This document shows, in pieces, positions 7,632 through 8,059 of a DNA stretch of 8,059 nucleotides. The stretch is from contig JAFGOU010000554.1 of NCBI GenBank assembly GCA_016926315.1, forward strand, positions 1 through 8,059, given 5' to 3'. The stretch is from Chitinispirillaceae bacterium (GTDB lineage: Bacteria; Fibrobacterota; Chitinivibrionia; Chitinivibrionales; Chitinispirillaceae). The notes beneath the pieces were generated by a model that ran no database searches, had not been told where the DNA came from, and was given only the letters and a program-made list of their open reading frames with translations. Numbering within the stretch: the stretch's first letter is position 1; every line of letters starts with the position of its first letter. A program made the translations under genes and the position numbers.

Positions 7632-7674
7632 TCCTTGCCCGATAAATGGTATACTCAATGCGCTGCGGCAAGGA
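7632..7674 (+). repeat. Perfect 8-bp inverted repeat overlapping the same left arm
   Basis: TCCTTGCC (7632-7639) is the exact reverse complement of GGCAAGGA (7667-7674), with 27 bases between that contain the promoter candidate. Four bases of its left arm (7632-7635) are shared with the longer repeat, so the two full stems cannot form at once. Confidence 0.4.
7647..7655 (+). promoter_or_regulatory. Candidate extended -10 promoter for the last gene
   Basis: TGGTATACT contains an extended -10 TG, one base before TATACT, a five-of-six match to the sigma-70 box. The -35 region about 17 bases upstream (around 7627-7632) is not a good match, which is tolerated in extended -10 promoters. Transcription would start near 7662, leaving a leader of about 60 bases before ATG 7722. 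Confidence 0.45.
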
Positions 7675-7721
7675 CCGCCATCACCCGGCCGTCAGCAGGA
7701 TGGTATCCCGGTATCACCCCT

Positions 7722-8059
7722 ATGCTTTACATCATTATCGCAGCGGCAATTATTATCCTCGGTGCACTGCTGATCCTCTGCCGGCGTTCGCATGAGGGGC
7801 CCCGGCCGGCGGCACTGCAGATGCTTGGCGGTACGCTCGATCTTGACTTCCATGACAAAGACAACAGTATCCTCGAACGGCTGAAATTTTTCAAAATCTA
7901 CGATGCGACCACCCTGCAGGTCGCGGCCCATAACGTCCTGCGGTCAAAAACCAAGCCCCCGGACCTCTGGCTGTTCGATTACACCGCCACGGTGGGATTG
8001 AAGGAAAACGTCTCGCGCGTCGTTCAAACCACCGGTTATTTCTATGATCCCCGCATGAG
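7722..8059 (+). CDS. Membrane-anchored hypothetical protein, N-terminal part (cut by the right edge)
   Basis: The frame is open from ATG 7722 to the window end, giving 112 complete codons. The first ~20 residues (MLYIIIAAAIIILGALLILC) form one hydrophobic helix followed by CRRSHEGPR, a positive stop-transfer pattern. This points to a signal anchor with N-terminus out and the domain in the cytoplasm. The cysteine at the end of the helix is not in a clear lipobox with a preceding charged n-region, so a lipoprotein is less likely. The soluble part has LDLDFHDKDNSILERLKFFKIYD, then AAHNVLRSK and LWLFDY. This pattern recalls a broad group of uncharacterised bacterial membrane proteins with an N-terminal helix and a conserved 'NVL...G...v.vFDY' core; that is recollection, not a search. 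No Shine-Dalgarno site precedes the ATG; the nearest AGGA (7697-7700) is 21 bases away. The only upstream in-frame alternative is TTG 7635. Function unknown. Confidence 0.7.
   Translation, partial: MLYIIIAAAIIILGALLILCRRSHEGPRPAALQMLGGTLDLDFHDKDNSILERLKFFKIYDATTLQVAAHNVLRSKTKPPDLWLFDYTATVGLKENVSRVVQTTGYFYDPRM

Larger units (their letters stand above)
7627..7705 (+). repeat. Perfect 9-bp inverted repeat flanking the promoter candidate
   Basis: TACCATCCT (7627-7635) is the exact reverse complement of AGGATGGTA (7697-7705), with 61 bases between. The right arm lies in the leader of the last gene, and GGATggtATCC (7698-7708) is itself a short palindrome. The pair could be two halves of a spaced operator, or the stem of a long-range fold in read-through mRNA from argH. 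Confidence 0.4.

Noticed and set aside
7627..7705. Intrinsic terminator for the operon after argH
   Set aside because: Neither inverted repeat has a compact loop or a following T-run.
7620..7721. Stop-codon read-through from argH into the membrane-protein gene, which is in the same frame with no stop between
   Set aside because: Thirty-odd codons free of stops is unremarkable at this GC content, ArgH is already full length, and a hydrophobic anchor in the middle of a fusion would make little sense.

Overview
The window is a chromosomal, GC-rich stretch of a bacterium. It is dominated by one tightly packed plus-strand cluster of housekeeping genes: holB (clamp-loader delta'), a RicT/YaaT-type PSP1 protein, metG, recJ and argH. 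There are no mobile elements, CRISPR arrays, rRNA or tRNA genes. I cannot name the organism. A RicT-type protein directly beside holB, a MetRS with a fused C-terminal tRNA-binding domain and an E. coli-like zinc-knuckle insert, and Shine-Dalgarno-led starts all fit a Gram-negative lineage such as the FCB group or Spirochaetes. That placement is inference only.

Layout. Positions 1-482 hold the 3' part of a gene of unknown function that enters from the left edge; it looks visibly less GC-rich than the genes after it. Positions 483-602 are a short, comparatively AT-rich spacer with two small hairpins and no clear promoter. From 603 to 7622 the five genes overlap one after another, by 26, 11, 4 and 4 bases, so they are almost certainly one operon with translational coupling. 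Positions 7623-7721 are a 99-base spacer with a good extended -10 promoter candidate and two perfect inverted repeats that share part of a left arm. From 7722 to the right edge runs the 5' end of a gene for a membrane-anchored protein of unknown function.

How the genes relate. The products serve DNA replication (HolB), single-strand DNA resection in repair (RecJ), RNA processing or another Fe-S-linked role (RicT-like), translation (MetG) and arginine biosynthesis (ArgH). They do not form one pathway; the cluster looks like a growth-linked housekeeping operon. All five core proteins keep their family motifs and usual lengths. The delta' subunit lacks the Walker A lysine, which is common in that subunit.

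I found no convincing new biological system. The points most worth a second look are the overlapping inverted repeats and promoter at 7627-7705, the two unidentified edge genes, and the cysteine-rich RicT homologue coupled to holB.
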